Source: Bufo bufo (taxonomy: Eukaryota > Chordata > Amphibia > Anura > Bufonidae). Taken from it: 64,000 nucleotides of DNA. Location of the stretch: assembly GCF_905171765.1 (NCBI RefSeq), contig NC_053390.1:215711927-215775926 (forward strand). The letters run 5' to 3'. A program made the position numbers and the translations under genes. The notes below the pieces were generated by a model. It was not told where the DNA came from, ran no database searches, and saw only the letters and a program-made list of their open reading frames with translations. Positions 1-11,425 of this stretch are shown one piece after another (the first letter of the stretch is position 1; each line of letters opens with the position of its first letter).

Positions 1-33
1 GACGCACAACACGTCGCCGTGTAGCCCTAGCCT
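1..33. mobile_element. Truncated right end of a PIF-Harbinger MITE
   Basis: The window opens inside a terminal sequence resembling the right end of the MITE at 42447-42764 (a GTGTAG-CCTAGCC type end) followed by TAA, the usual Harbinger target. The left part lies outside the window. Imperfect match, so moderate confidence. Confidence 0.45.
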
Positions 34-257
34 AAAATGCAAAAATTAAAAAAAATTAAAATACAGGCAAAAATTAAGCGAATGACATTCAAAACCTATA
101 AAATCATCTCTTTTATTTTCTAACTGGTATTAGGAAATTGAGTGACACTTCCAATGTCTGTTTGCATTTTTATTGCCATCAGAGTTTTAAAGGAACCTAT
201 TATTACATTAATGATCTTCTGTCTGAGTTGGTGACAGGCCCCCTGAGCTTAGGCATA
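34..257. other. AT-rich intergenic stretch
   Basis: No reading frame, repeat terminus or RNA gene is recognised here. It ends at the TA target of the Tc1-like element that begins at 260. Confidence 0.5.
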
Positions 258-548
258 TACAGTGAGGAACAGAAGTATTTGAACACCCTGTGATTTTGCA
301 AGTTCTCCCACTTCGAAATTATGGAGGGGTCTGAAACTCACATTGTAGGTGCATTCCCACTCAGAGACAGAATAAAAAAAATTCAGGAAATCACATTGTA
401 TGATTTTTTTAAGAATTTATTTGTCTTGCACTGCCGAAAGTGACCTTTGAAACTGTGGTCCCAGCTCTCTTCATGTCATCTCCGAGGGAGACTGTCAGTC
501 TTCTTTAGCCTCTTCCATTTTCTAACAATTGCTCCAACAGTTGATCTA

Positions 549-2129
549 CACTGCTCAAAAAAATAAAGGGAACACAAAAATAACACATCCTAGATCTGAG
601 TTAATTAAATATTCTTCTGAAATACTTTGTTCTTTACATAGTTGAATGTGCTGACAACAAAATCACACAAAAATTAAAAAATGGAAATCAAATTTTCAAC
701 CCATGGAGTTCTGGATTTGGAGTCACACTCAAAATTAAAGTGGAAAAACACACTACAGGCTGATCCAACTTTGATGTAATGTCCTTAAAACAAGTCAAAA
801 TGAGGCTCAGTAGTGTGTGTGGCCTCCACGTGCCTGTATGACCTCCCTACAACGCCTGTGCATGCTTCTGATGAGGTAACGGACGGTCTCCTGAGGGATC
901 TCCTCCCAGACCTGGACTAAAGCATCTGCCAACTCCTGGACAGTCTATGGTGCAACTTTACGTTGGTGGATAGAGCGAGACATCATGTCCCAGATGTGCT
1001 CAATTGGATTCAGGTCTGGGGAACGAGCGGGCCAGTCCATAGCATCAAAGCCTTCATCTTGCAGGAACTGCTGACACACTCCAGCCACATGAGGTCTAGC
1101 ATTGTCTTGCATTAGGAGGAACCCAGGGCCAACCGCACCATCATATGGTCTCACAAGGGGTCTGAGGATCTCATCTCGGTACCTAATGACAGTCAGGCTA
1201 CCTCTGGCGAGCACATGGAGGGCTGTGCGGCCCTCCAAAGAAATGCCACCCCACACCATTACTGACCCAATGCCAAACCGGTCATGCTGGAGGATGTTGC
1301 AGGCAGCAGAACGTTCTCCACGGCATCTCCAGACTCTGTCACGTCTGTCACATGTGCTCAGTGTGAACCTGCTTTCATCTGTGAAGAGCACAGGGCGCCA
1401 GTGGCGAATTTGCCAATCTTGGTGTTCTCTGGCAAATGCCAAACGTCCTGCACGGTGTTGGGCTGTAAGCACAACCCCCACCTGTGGACGTCGGGCCCTC
1501 ATATCACCCTCATGGAGTCTGTTTCTGACCATTTGAGCAGACACATGCACATTTGTGGCCTGCTGGAGGTCATTTTGCAGGGCTCTGGCAGTGCTCCTTC
1601 TGTTCCTCCTTGCACAAAGGCAGAGGTAGCGGTCCTGCTGCTGGGTTGTTGCCCTCCTACGGCCTCCTCTACGTCTCCTGATGTACTGGCCTGTCTCCTG
1701 GTAGCGCCTCCATGCTCTGGACACTACGCTGACAGACACAGCAAACCTTCTTGACACAGCTCGCATTGATGTGCCATCCTGGATAAGCTGCACTACCTGA
1801 GCCACTTGAGTGGGTTATAGACTCGGCCTCATGCTACCACTAGAGTGAAAGCACGGCGAGCATTCAAAAGTGACCAAAACATCAGCCAGGAATCATAGGA
1901 ACTGAGAAGTGCTCTGTGGTCACCACCTGCAGAACCACTCCTTTATTGGGGGTGTCTTGCTAATTGCCTATAATTTCCACCTGTTTTCTATCCCATTTGC
2001 ACAACAGCATGTGAAATTGATTGTCACTCAGTGTTTCTTCCTAAGTGGACAGTTTGATTTCACAGAAGTGTGATTGACTTGGAGTTACATTGTGTTGTTT
2101 AAGTGTTCCCTTTATTTTTTTGAGCAGTG
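549..2129 (-). mobile_element. Tc1 transposon, nested
   Basis: About 27-bp inverted termini start CACTGCTCAAAAAAATAAAG at 549 and end with the reverse complement at 2129. TA is duplicated at 547-548 and 2130-2131. The 1581-bp length is normal for Tc1. It carries a transposase gene on the minus strand (807-1832) with two premature stops. It landed in a TA of the outer Tc1-like element, so it is the younger of the two. Confidence 0.93.
807..1832 (-). pseudogene. Tc1 transposase (DD34E), inactivated by two nonsense codons
   Basis: This would be a cut-and-paste transposase of the Tc1 family. An open frame at 948-1805 shows the helix-turn-helix DNA-binding half, then the catalytic motifs in order: LFTDESRF (first Asp), MQDNARPH (second Asp) and [12 protein letters not shown] (Glu). 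The plausible ATG is at 1830-1832, but its sixth codon is a TAA (1815-1817). Near the C-terminus a TAG (945-947) interrupts the frame, which otherwise continues about 45 codons to a TGA at 807-809. All three catalytic acids are present. The two stops mean this copy should not make full-length enzyme, although the long open core suggests a fairly young insertion. Confidence 0.9.
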
Positions 2130-2131
2130 TA

Positions 2132-2235
2132 TTTTCACCAACCTGCTTGGCAATTGCCCCGTAGCTCTTTCCAGCCTTGTGGAGGTCCACAATTTTGTCT
2201 TTGGTGTCTTTTGACAACTCTTTGGTCTTGCCCAT
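2132..2235 (-). pseudogene. N-terminal fragment of a Tc1-family transposase (outer element)
   Basis: The minus strand encodes [20 protein letters not shown] followed by an [18 protein letters not shown] stretch, typical of the N-terminal helix-turn-helix of a Tc1 transposase. The frame then runs into the terminal repeat of the nested Tc1, so it is cut off after about 35 codons. The catalytic domain is absent. Confidence 0.8.
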
Positions 2236-2644
2236 GGTAGTAGTTGGCGTCTGACTGTGGGGTGGACAGGGGTCTTTAAAGAGCTCAGACAGGTGCTACT
2301 AAGTTAGATTAATGAGTGGAGTAGAGGTGGACTTTTTAAAGGCACAGTAACAGTTCTTTGAGAGCCAGAATTCTTGCTGTTTCTCAGGTGTTCAAATACT
2401 TATGTTCAGCAGTGCAAGACAAATACATTCTTTAAAAATCATACAATGTGATTTCCTGCGTTTCTTTTTTTAATTCTGTCTCTCTGAGTGGGAATGCACC
2501 TACAATGTGATTTCCTGATTAGTTTTTTTTATTCTCTCAGAGTGGGAATGCACCTACAATGTGATTTTCAGACCCCTCCATGATTTCTAAGTGGGAGAAC
2601 TTGCAAAATCGCAGGGTGTTCAAATACTTCTGTTCCTCACTGTA

Positions 2645-2898
2645 TGTTTTAGGGCAGTTTCACACACAGCTGCAGTTTTTGTGGCAGTTTTCATGCAGCT
2701 TTTTGAGCCAAAACCAGAAGGGGATTCAGAAGGAATTAGCTGACCATGTAAAAATACTGAAATAATGTGGAATTGTGAACACAATTTTACCCTCCCTAAC
2801 AGTAAGAACCACTCCACTCATGGCACTGGGCTGTCACAAGTACATCTGCGCGTAAAGGACAGATAATACTGATAACCCACATAATTATGCATATATAC
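2645..2898. other. Degenerate repeat-like DNA, no gene
   Basis: A GGCAGTTTCACACACAGC-type start at 2653 resembles a Harbinger MITE terminus. A possible counterpart lies beyond the Tc1 relic, near 4140-4330, so an old MITE may have been split by that relic. Too eroded to be sure. Confidence 0.3.
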
Positions 2899-3032
2899 AC
2901 TATATAGACCCTTACTCGATCACTGAACTCAGTTGTTTCATTCAGGCCCATTGCCACAGGTGTATAAAATCCAGCCCCTAGCCATGCAGTCGGCCTTTAC
3001 AAACATTTGTGAAAGAAAGGGTTCTTCTAAAG

Positions 3033-3165
3033 CAGGGATGCTCAGCCTGCGGCCCTCCAGCTGTTGTAAAACTACAACTCGCACCATGCCCTTCAGTAGG
3101 CTGTCCAGGAATGATGAGAGTTGTAGTCTTGCAACAGCTGGAGGGTCGCAGGTTGAGCATGCCTG
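3033..3165. mobile_element. hAT MITE (133 bp) with 8-bp TSD
   Basis: A palindromic element starting CAGGGATGCTCAGCCTGCGG and ending in the complement GCATGCCTG. It is flanked by a perfect 8-bp duplication TTCTAAAG (3025-3032 and 3166-3173), which fits the hAT target preference nTCTAnAn. Related to copies at 3866, 10856, 12131, 29419 and 63112. Confidence 0.93.
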
Positions 3166-3865
3166 TTCTAAAGAGATCACTGAATATGAAAGATGTACTA
3201 TAATTGGATGCCATCGTTGCATCAAGTTTCTTCCCTCCTAGATATTTATGGATCAACTGTGAGTGGTATAACTGCAAATTGAAAGTGTTTAGAACCATAG
3301 CAACTCAGTCACAAAGTTTACCACGTAAAGTTACATAGCAGGGTTTGACGTGTGCTGAGCGGAGTAGTGCATAAGTCACCGACATTCTGCTGACTAACTG
3401 CAGAGATCCAAACTTCACCTGGCATCGACTTCAGCAAGATAACTGTGCGCTGGGATCTTCATGGGATGGGTTTTATTGGCTGGGCAGCTGCATGCAAGCC
3501 ACCAAGCACAATGCCAAGAGTCAGATGGAGTGGTGTAAGGCCATCATTGGACTCTGGAGTAGTGGAAACATGTTCTGTGGAGTGATGACTTACACTTCTC
3601 TATGTGTCAGTCTGATGGAGGAGTTTGGGTTTCGTGAATGCCAAGAGAGCGTTACCTTCCTGACTGCATTGTGCCCACTGTAAAGTATGGTGGAGGAGGG
3701 ATAATGCTATGGGGTTGTCTTTCCAGGAGTTTTCTTAGGCCCCATAATTCCAGTAAGGGGAAATCACCATGCTTTGGCATACCAAGAAAAACCGTAGACA
3801 ATTGTATGCTTCTAGCTTGGGGAAGGCCCTTTTTTTTTTTGTTCCAGCATGACTATGCTCTACAG

Positions 3866-4023
3866 CAGGGGTCAGCAACCTCTGGCACTCCAGCTGTTGT
3901 GAAACTACAACTCCAAGAATGCTCCATTCACTTCTTTGGGAGTTCTGAGAACAGCCAAGCAGGTGTGCATGCTGGGAGTTGTAGTTTCACCACACCTGGA
4001 GTGCCGAAGGTTGCTGATCCCTG
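3866..4023. mobile_element. hAT MITE (158 bp) with 8-bp TSD
   Basis: Termini CAGGGGTCAGCAACC and GGTTGCTGATCCCTG are inverted. The flanks CTCTACAG (3858-3865) and CTCTAGAG (4024-4031) form an 8-bp duplication with one mismatch. The second hit on the same Tc1 relic. Confidence 0.92.
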
Positions 4024-4116
4024 CTCTAGAGCACAAAGCAGGGTCAATAAGGGTATGGTTGAGTCAGTTTGGTGGAAGAACTTGACTGGCCTACACAGAG
4101 CCCTGACTTTTGGTGG

Positions 4117-5467
4117 CTCAAAGGTCTAACAAGGAAAAAAACTGACTGTGTAACACACATCTTTTTGTGGCTGTTTTTTACCACGGACAGGTTTGGGTTG
4201 GCAGGGAATGAGAATTTGAAAGGAAGGGGAAATGACTTCTACTTCTCCTTCCTGCTGGATCCACTTCTGGCATTGGCTCAAAAAACGACATCAAACACAA
4301 AAAGCTGTGTGACACCCCACTAAGCAAAAAGGAATATAAGTCCTTCCTTTATATTGCCGCACGCTTTTGAATCCATTTCTGTCTTTAGCTCAAAAGACTG
4401 TATAAAAATTGTCACAAAAACTCTGCTTTTTCCTCCAAAAAGCGCCATTTGTGAAACCACCATTATTCCATTACACTGAAAGTCAGTCCCAGATGTCGTC
4501 TTCTGTATAACAGTTGTATGCAGGTATTTTTTTCATACATTTTAAAGCAGTTGTTACAGAAAAAGTATTCTACATTTTTCAAAACTGCATCAGGAAACCT
4601 TGGCCGTTCCCTATTTCTGCTGTTCGCTCTGGCTACTTTCAGTGAACACAGAGCCAAACAGAAAGACGTGTTTAGTTTAGGTAGGCCCAGGACACTGGCC
4701 CACATTCACTAATGTGGCTGTGTCTGCATTGTGCTGTAATTGGTGCAATTGAGTACATCTAATTTTAGACATATTTGTGATGCAAGTAAGCACTAAAGGA
4801 TAATCTATGCACCTCGTCTGCAGAAGGAACATGGCTTATGATACACCGTTATTCACAAATTTTTGGGCACAAAATTCTGTTGCAAAGTCAACCGATGGTA
4901 AGTGGATAAAGTTAGCCAAAAGTTTCTAGACGTGCACCAAATTTATCATCCAGCCTGAGCCACCGTGATAAATCTGATGCATATTTAGACTGTATCTTTA
5001 ACTTTACATTGTCTACATTTTAGACAAGGTTTTCTGTGGTAATCATTCATTGTAGTTGGGAAGTGTGAGTATGAAGTCTTTGGGAAGAGGGCATATAGGG
5101 CAGGCGTTTGCCAGTTTTAATCTCTGCCCCACATGTGTGAGATACATCACAGTGTGCTACTCTTAATAATTGTGGCAGATCTCTCTGTGCACCAGAACTG
5201 AAGTCTACGCCAGCAAGGGAAATTTAGCTTTAGGCCAAACTTATGCAGCCGCATTGCCAACAAATTTCAATTTGCAGTAAAACAGCTGATTCACCTGCAA
5301 AACCGTGCAGCCAACTGCAACTGCGGCAATGGCCGAAAAAAGTATCAAAAATTATATCATATGATAATCAAATAGTGTACACGTATGTAATTGAGTATCA
5401 AATGTCGACGTGCTCTGCTAAAAATACCTTTAATAAATGGGTAGTAGGCTAAAGTTGCCCTGGTGAA
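4117..5467. other. No recognised gene; probable old repeat fragments
   Basis: AT-rich DNA with stop codons in all frames. Possible MITE remnants lie near 4140-4470. Nothing with a conserved protein motif is visible up to the start of the 2-kb tandem duplication at 5468. Confidence 0.4.
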
Positions 5468-7475
5468 ACTTGTTTACACAGACTAATACCGTGTCAATTC
5501 ACAGAAAAAAACAAAAAATAAAAATAGATTTTTTTTCTTCTTTATCACAGGTCGGATTACAAGGGAAAAGATATAGGTAACACTGGTACAAGTATGTGGG
5601 TTACTGATGTAAAAGGGATCAATTGCCTAGACCTATTATACCCCTAGAACGACCCTATATCGCTCGGATTTACAGGTGTAACAGTCCATGCCACCCTATA
5701 GAGGACTCACTGCCCCACACGTTTCCCTCTCCATCCTTATTTTCCTCTGAATCCCTTTTGTATATATTTGACTTTGTATTTACAGAATACGTGTAGAAAT
5801 CTCATTGGGGACCCTCATCCAACTAAAGCTGGGCTCACATCACATTTTTGTGTCATGTTTAACCCTTTCATGACCAAGGGTCATTGATGCCCTAATGTCC
5901 AGGTCAAAATTTACAAATCTGACATGCGTCACTTTATGTGGTTATAGCTTTGGAACACTTTTACTTATCCAAACCATTCTGAGATTGTTTTCTCGTGACA
6001 TATTGTACTTCATGATAGTCATATATTTGAGTCAATATATTTCACCTTTATTTATAAAAAAATCCAAAATGTACCCAAAATTTTGAAAAATTCACAATTT
6101 TACAAATTTCAATTTCTCTGCTTCTAAAACAGAAAGTCATACCTAATAAAATATTTATTACTTAACATTTCCCATATGTCTACTTTATGTTGGCATCATT
6201 TTGGAAATGTCATTTTATTTTTTTAGGACGTTAGAAGGCTTAGAAGTTTAGAAGCAATTCTTAAAATTTTTAAGAAAATTTCCAAAACCCACTTTATAAG
6301 GACCAGTTCAGGTCTGAAGTCACTTTGTGGGGCCTACATAGTGGATACCCCCATAAATGACCCCATTGCAGAAACTACACCCCTCAAGTTACTCAAAACT
6401 GATTTTACAAACTTTTTTAACCCTTTAGGTGTTCCACAAGAATTAAAGGAAAATGGAGATGAAATTTCTAAATTTCACATTTTTGGCAGATTTTCCATTT
6501 TATTGCATTTTTTTATTTAACACATTGAGGGTTAACAGCCAAACAAAACTCAATATTTGATTCCGCGGTTTACAGAAACACCCCACATGTGGTCGTAAAC
6601 TGCTGTACGGGCACACGGCAGGGCGCAGAAGGAAAGGAATGCCATACGGTTTTTGGAAGGCAGATTGTGCTGGATTGGTTTTCTGAATGCCATATGTTTT
6701 TTATTTTTCTGCCGATCGTCTTGTGCAAGGGCTCGTTTTTTGCAGAAAGTGTTGAGGTTTTAATTGGTACCATTTTTGGGTACATAGGATTTTTTGATCA
6801 TTCATTATTACACTTTATATGGCAAGGTGACCAAAAAATTGGCTGTTTTGGAACAGCTTTCATTTATTTATTTTTACAGCGTTCATCTGAGGAGTTAGGT
6901 CATGTGATAGTTTTATAGAGATGATCGTTACGGACGTGGCAATACCTTATATGTATACTTTTTCTTATTTATTTAAGTTTTACACAATAATAGCATTTCT
7001 GAAACCAAAAAAATTATGTTTTAGTGTCTCCATAGTCTGAGAGCCATAGCTTTTATATTTTTTTGGGCGATTGTCTTAAATAGGGTATCATGTTTTGTGG
7101 GATGAGGTGACGGTTTAATTGGTACTATTTTGGGGGTCATAAGCCTTTTTTATCGCTTGCTGTTGCACTATTTGTGATGTAAGGTGACAAAAATAGCTTT
7201 TTTTGGCACAGTTTTTTTTTTTTTTTTTAATAGTTTTTATCGCACTGGGTCTATCATGTGATATATTTATAGAGACGGTCGTTACGGACGCGGTGACACC
7301 TAATATGTGTATTTTATTTTTTTTATAGGAAAAGGCAATTTCTTTTTTTAATTTTACATTTTTATTTATTTATTTTTCATTTTTATTATTTTCACTTTCC
7401 TTTTTTATCAAGTCCCTCTTGGATCATGAAGATCCAATGGGGCTGATGGCTGTACTATACTTTGCAATGCTCTTG
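5468..7475. repeat. Tandem duplication, copy A (about 2.0 kb)
   Basis: Copy A consists of 395 bp of DNA flanking the TTAA element plus the first 1.6 kb of the element. Copy B follows after a 22-bp junction. Differences seen are one base in an A-run, one T/A substitution (near 5943), one T in a long T-run, and nine bases near 7270 that are missing from copy B. Apparent identity is therefore above 99%. Confidence 0.93.
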
Positions 7476-7497
7476 TTTACTTTGTATACTTTGCAAT

Positions 7498-9494
7498 ACT
7501 TGTTTACACAGACTAATACCGTGTCAATTCACAGAAAAAACAAAAAATAAAAATAGATTTTTTTTCTTCTTTATCACAGGTCGGATTACAAGGGAAAAGA
7601 TATAGGTAACACTGGTACAAGTATGTGGGTTACTGATGTAAAAGGGATCAATTGCCTAGACCTATTATACCCCTAGAACGACCCTATATCGCTCGGATTT
7701 ACAGGTGTAACAGTCCATGCCACCCTATAGAGGACTCACTGCCCCACACGTTTCCCTCTCCATCCTTATTTTCCTCTGAATCCCTTTTGTATATATTTGA
7801 CTTTGTATTTACAGAATACGTGTAGAAATCTCATTGGGGACCCTCATCCAACTAAAGCTGGGCTCACATCACATTTTTGTGTCATGTTTAACCCTTTCAT
7901 GACCAAGGGTCATTGATGCCCTAATGTCCAGGTCAAAATTTACAAATCTGACATGCGTCACTTTATGTGGTAATAGCTTTGGAACACTTTTACTTATCCA
8001 AACCATTCTGAGATTGTTTTCTCGTGACATATTGTACTTCATGATAGTCATATATTTGAGTCAATATATTTCACCTTTATTTATAAAAAAATCCAAAATG
8101 TACCCAAAATTTTGAAAAATTCACAATTTTACAAATTTCAATTTCTCTGCTTCTAAAACAGAAAGTCATACCTAATAAAATATTTATTACTTAACATTTC
8201 CCATATGTCTACTTTATGTTGGCATCATTTTGGAAATGTCATTTTATTTTTTTAGGACGTTAGAAGGCTTAGAAGTTTAGAAGCAATTCTTAAAATTTTT
8301 AAGAAAATTTCCAAAACCCACTTTATAAGGACCAGTTCAGGTCTGAAGTCACTTTGTGGGGCCTACATAGTGGATACCCCCATAAATGACCCCATTGCAG
8401 AAACTACACCCCTCAAGTTACTCAAAACTGATTTTACAAACTTTTTTAACCCTTTAGGTGTTCCACAAGAATTAAAGGAAAATGGAGATGAAATTTCTAA
8501 ATTTCACATTTTTGGCAGATTTTCCATTTTATTGCATTTTTTTATTTAACACATTGAGGGTTAACAGCCAAACAAAACTCAATATTTGATTCCGCGGTTT
8601 ACAGAAACACCCCACATGTGGTCGTAAACTGCTGTACGGGCACACGGCAGGGCGCAGAAGGAAAGGAATGCCATACGGTTTTTGGAAGGCAGATTGTGCT
8701 GGATTGGTTTTCTGAATGCCATATGTTTTTTATTTTTCTGCCGATCGTCTTGTGCAAGGGCTCGTTTTTTGCAGAAAGTGTTGAGGTTTTAATTGGTACC
8801 ATTTTTGGGTACATAGGATTTTTTGATCATTCATTATTACACTTTATATGGCAAGGTGACCAAAAAATTGGCTGTTTTGGAACAGCTTTCATTTATTTAT
8901 TTTTACAGCGTTCATCTGAGGAGTTAGGTCATGTGATAGTTTTATAGAGATGATCGTTACGGACGTGGCAATACCTTATATGTATACTTTTTCTTATTTA
9001 TTTAAGTTTTACACAATAATAGCATTTCTGAAACCAAAAAAATTATGTTTTAGTGTCTCCATAGTCTGAGAGCCATAGCTTTTATATTTTTTTGGGCGAT
9101 TGTCTTAAATAGGGTATCATGTTTTGTGGGATGAGGTGACGGTTTAATTGGTACTATTTTGGGGGTCATAAGCCTTTTTTATCGCTTGCTGTTGCACTAT
9201 TTGTGATGTAAGGTGACAAAAATAGCTTTTTTTGGCACAGTTTTTTTTTTTTTTTTAATAGTTTTTATCGCACTGGGTCTATCATGTGATATATTTATAG
9301 AGACGGACGCGGTGACACCTAATATGTGTATTTTATTTTTTTTATAGGAAAAGGCAATTTCTTTTTTTAATTTTACATTTTTATTTATTTATTTTTCATT
9401 TTTATTATTTTCACTTTCCTTTTTTATCAAGTCCCTCTTGGATCATGAAGATCCAATGGGGCTGATGGCTGTACTATACTTTGCAATGCTCTTG
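7498..9494. repeat. Tandem duplication, copy B
   Basis: Starts again at ACTTGTTTACACAGAC and repeats the flank, the TTAA insertion site and the element's left half. It then continues into the unique right half. The offset from copy A is 2029-2030 bp at the start and 2019 bp at the end. The junction segment 7476-7497 is built from short pieces of neighbouring sequence (TTTGTATACTTTGCAATA). Confidence 0.93.
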
Positions 9495-10350
9495 CATTGC
9501 AAAGTATAATACTATTAGATGCCCTGTAGGTGGCAGCACCGGATGCCTTTGCCATGGCAACCGGACGCCTTTGCAAAGCGTCCGGTTGCCATGGCAACCA
9601 TCGGGCGCTGCTATCAGCGCTGCAGCCCCGATGGTTCAGAGAGGGAGCTCCCTCCCTCTATTACCCCCATGGATGCTGCAACCGCGGCATCTATGGGGTT
9701 ACAGCAGAGTGTCAGCATAGAGCTGACACTCGCTGCTGATGGCGGCGGCTCAGGAATGGAGCCGCCGCCATCACACACAGCGGGGGCACAGGATCGGGGG
9801 CAGCGCTGGAATGGGGGGGGGGGGTTGTATTGGGGTACGGCGGCTAACCTTGAGGGTGAGGGAGGCTGGGGCAGGAGGGGCGGGGAGACAGCATGGGGCG
9901 GACCACATCAGGGAGGGACTACATAAATATGGATCGGGCGGGGAAACTACTTCATCAGGGGCAGGCGCGCACAGGGGGGTGTTGGAGGAGCACAGATCGG
10001 GGGGCACAGATTGGGGGCCACAGAGACACTACCTGATTTCAGGCTGTGATCTGCAGAGCGCAGATCAGAGCCTGAAACCGGCATTTTTTCCACTGCCGCG
10101 ATCCGATTGGTTAGTCTGCACAGACTAACCAATCGGATCGATTGTCGGCAAGGGGCCACTCTGATTGGTCCCTTGCCGGCATTACTGAACTGTATGCTGT
10201 CCGTGACAGCAGCAGTGCGGGGGCAGAAGCTTTAATCCAAGCGCTTTGCAGCGCTTGGATTAAAGAACTGTCTTGACGTTTATAGACGTGATAGCTGCAC
10301 GGGGCATGTGCAGCTATCACGTATATATACAGATTGCAGTCGGGAAAGGG
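9495..10350. repeat. GC-rich stem-loop series at the element's right end
   Basis: The base composition jumps from AT-rich to GC-rich and inverted repeats follow each other: arms around 9551-9598 (GCCATGGCAACCGGACGCC type), 9639-9654, 9710-9730 (GTGTCAGC/GCTGACAC), 9740-9768 (GGCGGCGGCTC/GAGCCGCCGCC), 10102-10136 (CCGATTGGTTAGTCTG/complement), 10233-10261 (AATCCAAGCGC/GCGCTTGGATT) and 10289-10318 (GATAGCTGCA/complement). No coding potential is credible; open frames here are by-products. Confidence 0.8.
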
Positions 10351-10354
10351 TTAA

Positions 10355-10519
10355 TGTATACAAAAAACTTATACGTCAAGTGGATGCCTCCGATGGATGC
10401 CATACAGTGGGATCCATTGTAAATAAAAAATGTATACCTTAACGTATATTTTTTTGATGGACACTGCAGAATGGAAAAGTGCATACTTTTTTCCCCAACG
10501 TGATGTGAACCCAGCCTTA
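10355..10519. mobile_element. Partial MITE (right half)
   Basis: Ends in ACGTGATGTGAACCCAGCC followed by TTA (10517-10519), a Harbinger-type terminus. The left end is lost at the TTAA element boundary. Confidence 0.5.
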
Positions 10520-10773
10520 GGCTACATACAAATTTGCGTCGGAGGCTCAATTCTGTCACAGAATTTGTCAAAAATAGTGGAAAGAAAAGTCCTGCATGCA
10601 GGACTTTTTTCCCAGGTAATAAACATTCCCCTGAACGGAAACGTAATAGATCCCTTTATAGTCGATGGGATCTCCGTTCCTGTTAGTTATATGCCAAATC
10701 TGTGATTTTCATTCTTCTGCTCCTATAACCGAACAGAAGAACGGAAATAGATAGCGCTGATGTGAAAGCAGCC
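10520..10773. mobile_element. PIF-Harbinger-type MITE
   Basis: Begins GGCTACATACAAATTTGCG after TTA and ends GATGTGAAAGCAGCC. Directly abuts the partial MITE to its left. Confidence 0.6.
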
Positions 10774-10855
10774 TAGGTGGGAGGTAAGGGAAGGAAAACT
10801 AGGTATCCCCTCCCTTTGTCAGTGCAAGCATAACATACTCAGGCATAGACTAAGA

Positions 10856-10988
10856 CAGGCATGCTCAACCTGCGGCCCTCCAGCTGTTGTGAAACTACAA
10901 TTCTCACAATGCCCTGCTGTAGGCTGTTTGGGCATGCTAGGAGTTATAGTTTTGCAACAGCTGGAGGGTCACAGGTTGAGCATGCCTG
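10856..10988. mobile_element. hAT MITE (133 bp) with perfect 8-bp TSD
   Basis: CAGGCATGCTCAACCTGCGG at the left is the inverse of the right end. GACTAAGA is duplicated exactly at 10848-10855 and 10989-10996. Same length as the copy at 3033, so the two are close relatives. Confidence 0.93.
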
Positions 10989-11010
10989 GACTAAGACATT
11001 GAGCAAGTAA

Positions 11011-11425
11011 GTCTACTTAAACACTCGCGTTTTGGCTTTCCGTTTGTGAGATCCGTTCAGGGCCCTCACAAGTGGTCCAAAACGGATCAATTTTGCCCTA
11101 ATGCATTCTGAATGGAAAAGGATCTGCTCAGTTTGCATCAGTTCAGTCTCCATTCCACTTTGGAGACGGACACCAAAACGCTGCTTGCAGCGTTTTGGTG
11201 TCCGTCTGATGAAACTGAGCCAAATGTCCTGGCACACAATGTAAGGCAATGGGGACGGATCCGTTTTCACTGACACAATCTGGCACAATAGAAAACGGAT
11301 CTGTCCTCCAATGACTTTCAATGGTGTTCATGACGGATCCGTCTTGGCTTTGTTACAAATAATACAAATGGATCCATTCTGAACGGATGCAGACGGTCAC
11401 ACAAAAGGCGAGTGTGAAAGTAGCC
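11011..11425. mobile_element. PIF-Harbinger MITE rich in GGATCCGT/ACGGATCC motifs
   Basis: Terminal sequence near ACACTCGCGTTTTGG at the left and GCGAGTGTGAAAGTAGCC at the right. The interior contains the inverted core CCAAAACGCTG/CAGCGTTTTGG. TTA follows at 11426. Same family as 13955-14530 and 45749-46066. Confidence 0.75.

Larger units (their letters stand above)
260..2642 (-). mobile_element. Tc1/mariner-like element (outer), interrupted by a second Tc1
   Basis: Inverted termini beginning CAGTGAGGAACAGAAG at 260 and ending with the complement at 2642 are flanked by TA (258-259 and 2643-2644), the Tc1/mariner target duplication. Without the nested insert (549-2129 plus one TA) the element is only about 0.8 kb, so most of its transposase is gone. 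The surviving N-terminal coding part is at 2132-2235 on the minus strand. Near the right end the terminal-repeat segment is partly duplicated: the motif around AATGCACCTACAATGTG occurs twice, near 2494 and 2550. Confidence 0.85.
2899..4116 (+). mobile_element. Tc1-family relic interrupted by two hAT MITEs
   Basis: The plus strand resembles a common vertebrate Tc1 element: untranslated leader near 2960-3030, then eroded transposase coding with fragments such as an HGMGFYW-like stretch near 3460 and a [16 protein letters not shown] stretch near 3670-3715. Frames are broken many times, and the C-terminal catalytic block and right terminus are missing after about 4116. MITEs sit at 3033-3165 and 3866-4023. 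The left end (near 2899) is approximate. Confidence 0.75.
5863..10350. mobile_element. TTAA-target (piggyBac-like) non-autonomous element with internal tandem duplication
   Basis: The left end TTAACCCTTTCATGACC (TTAA at 5859-5862) and right end GTCGGGAAAGGGTTAA (TTAA at 10351-10354) are inverted and lie at TTAA sites, as for piggyBac elements. The left part matches, in reverse orientation, the 3' region of the piggyBac relic at 35569-42797, so the two belong to related families. No transposase is present. The interior is AT-rich with repeated modules, and the right end is a series of GC-rich stem-loops. A later 2-kb duplication enlarged it. Confidence 0.75.

Noticed and set aside
1102..1754. 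Plus-strand frames of 144 and 156 codons
   Set aside because: Antisense shadows of the Tc1 transposase.
6589..8947. Duplicate 109-codon and 63-codon frames at 5895, 6589, 7924 and 8618
   Set aside because: They are identical only because the 2-kb DNA is duplicated. The sequence is AT-rich non-autonomous element DNA whose relatives do not keep the frames.
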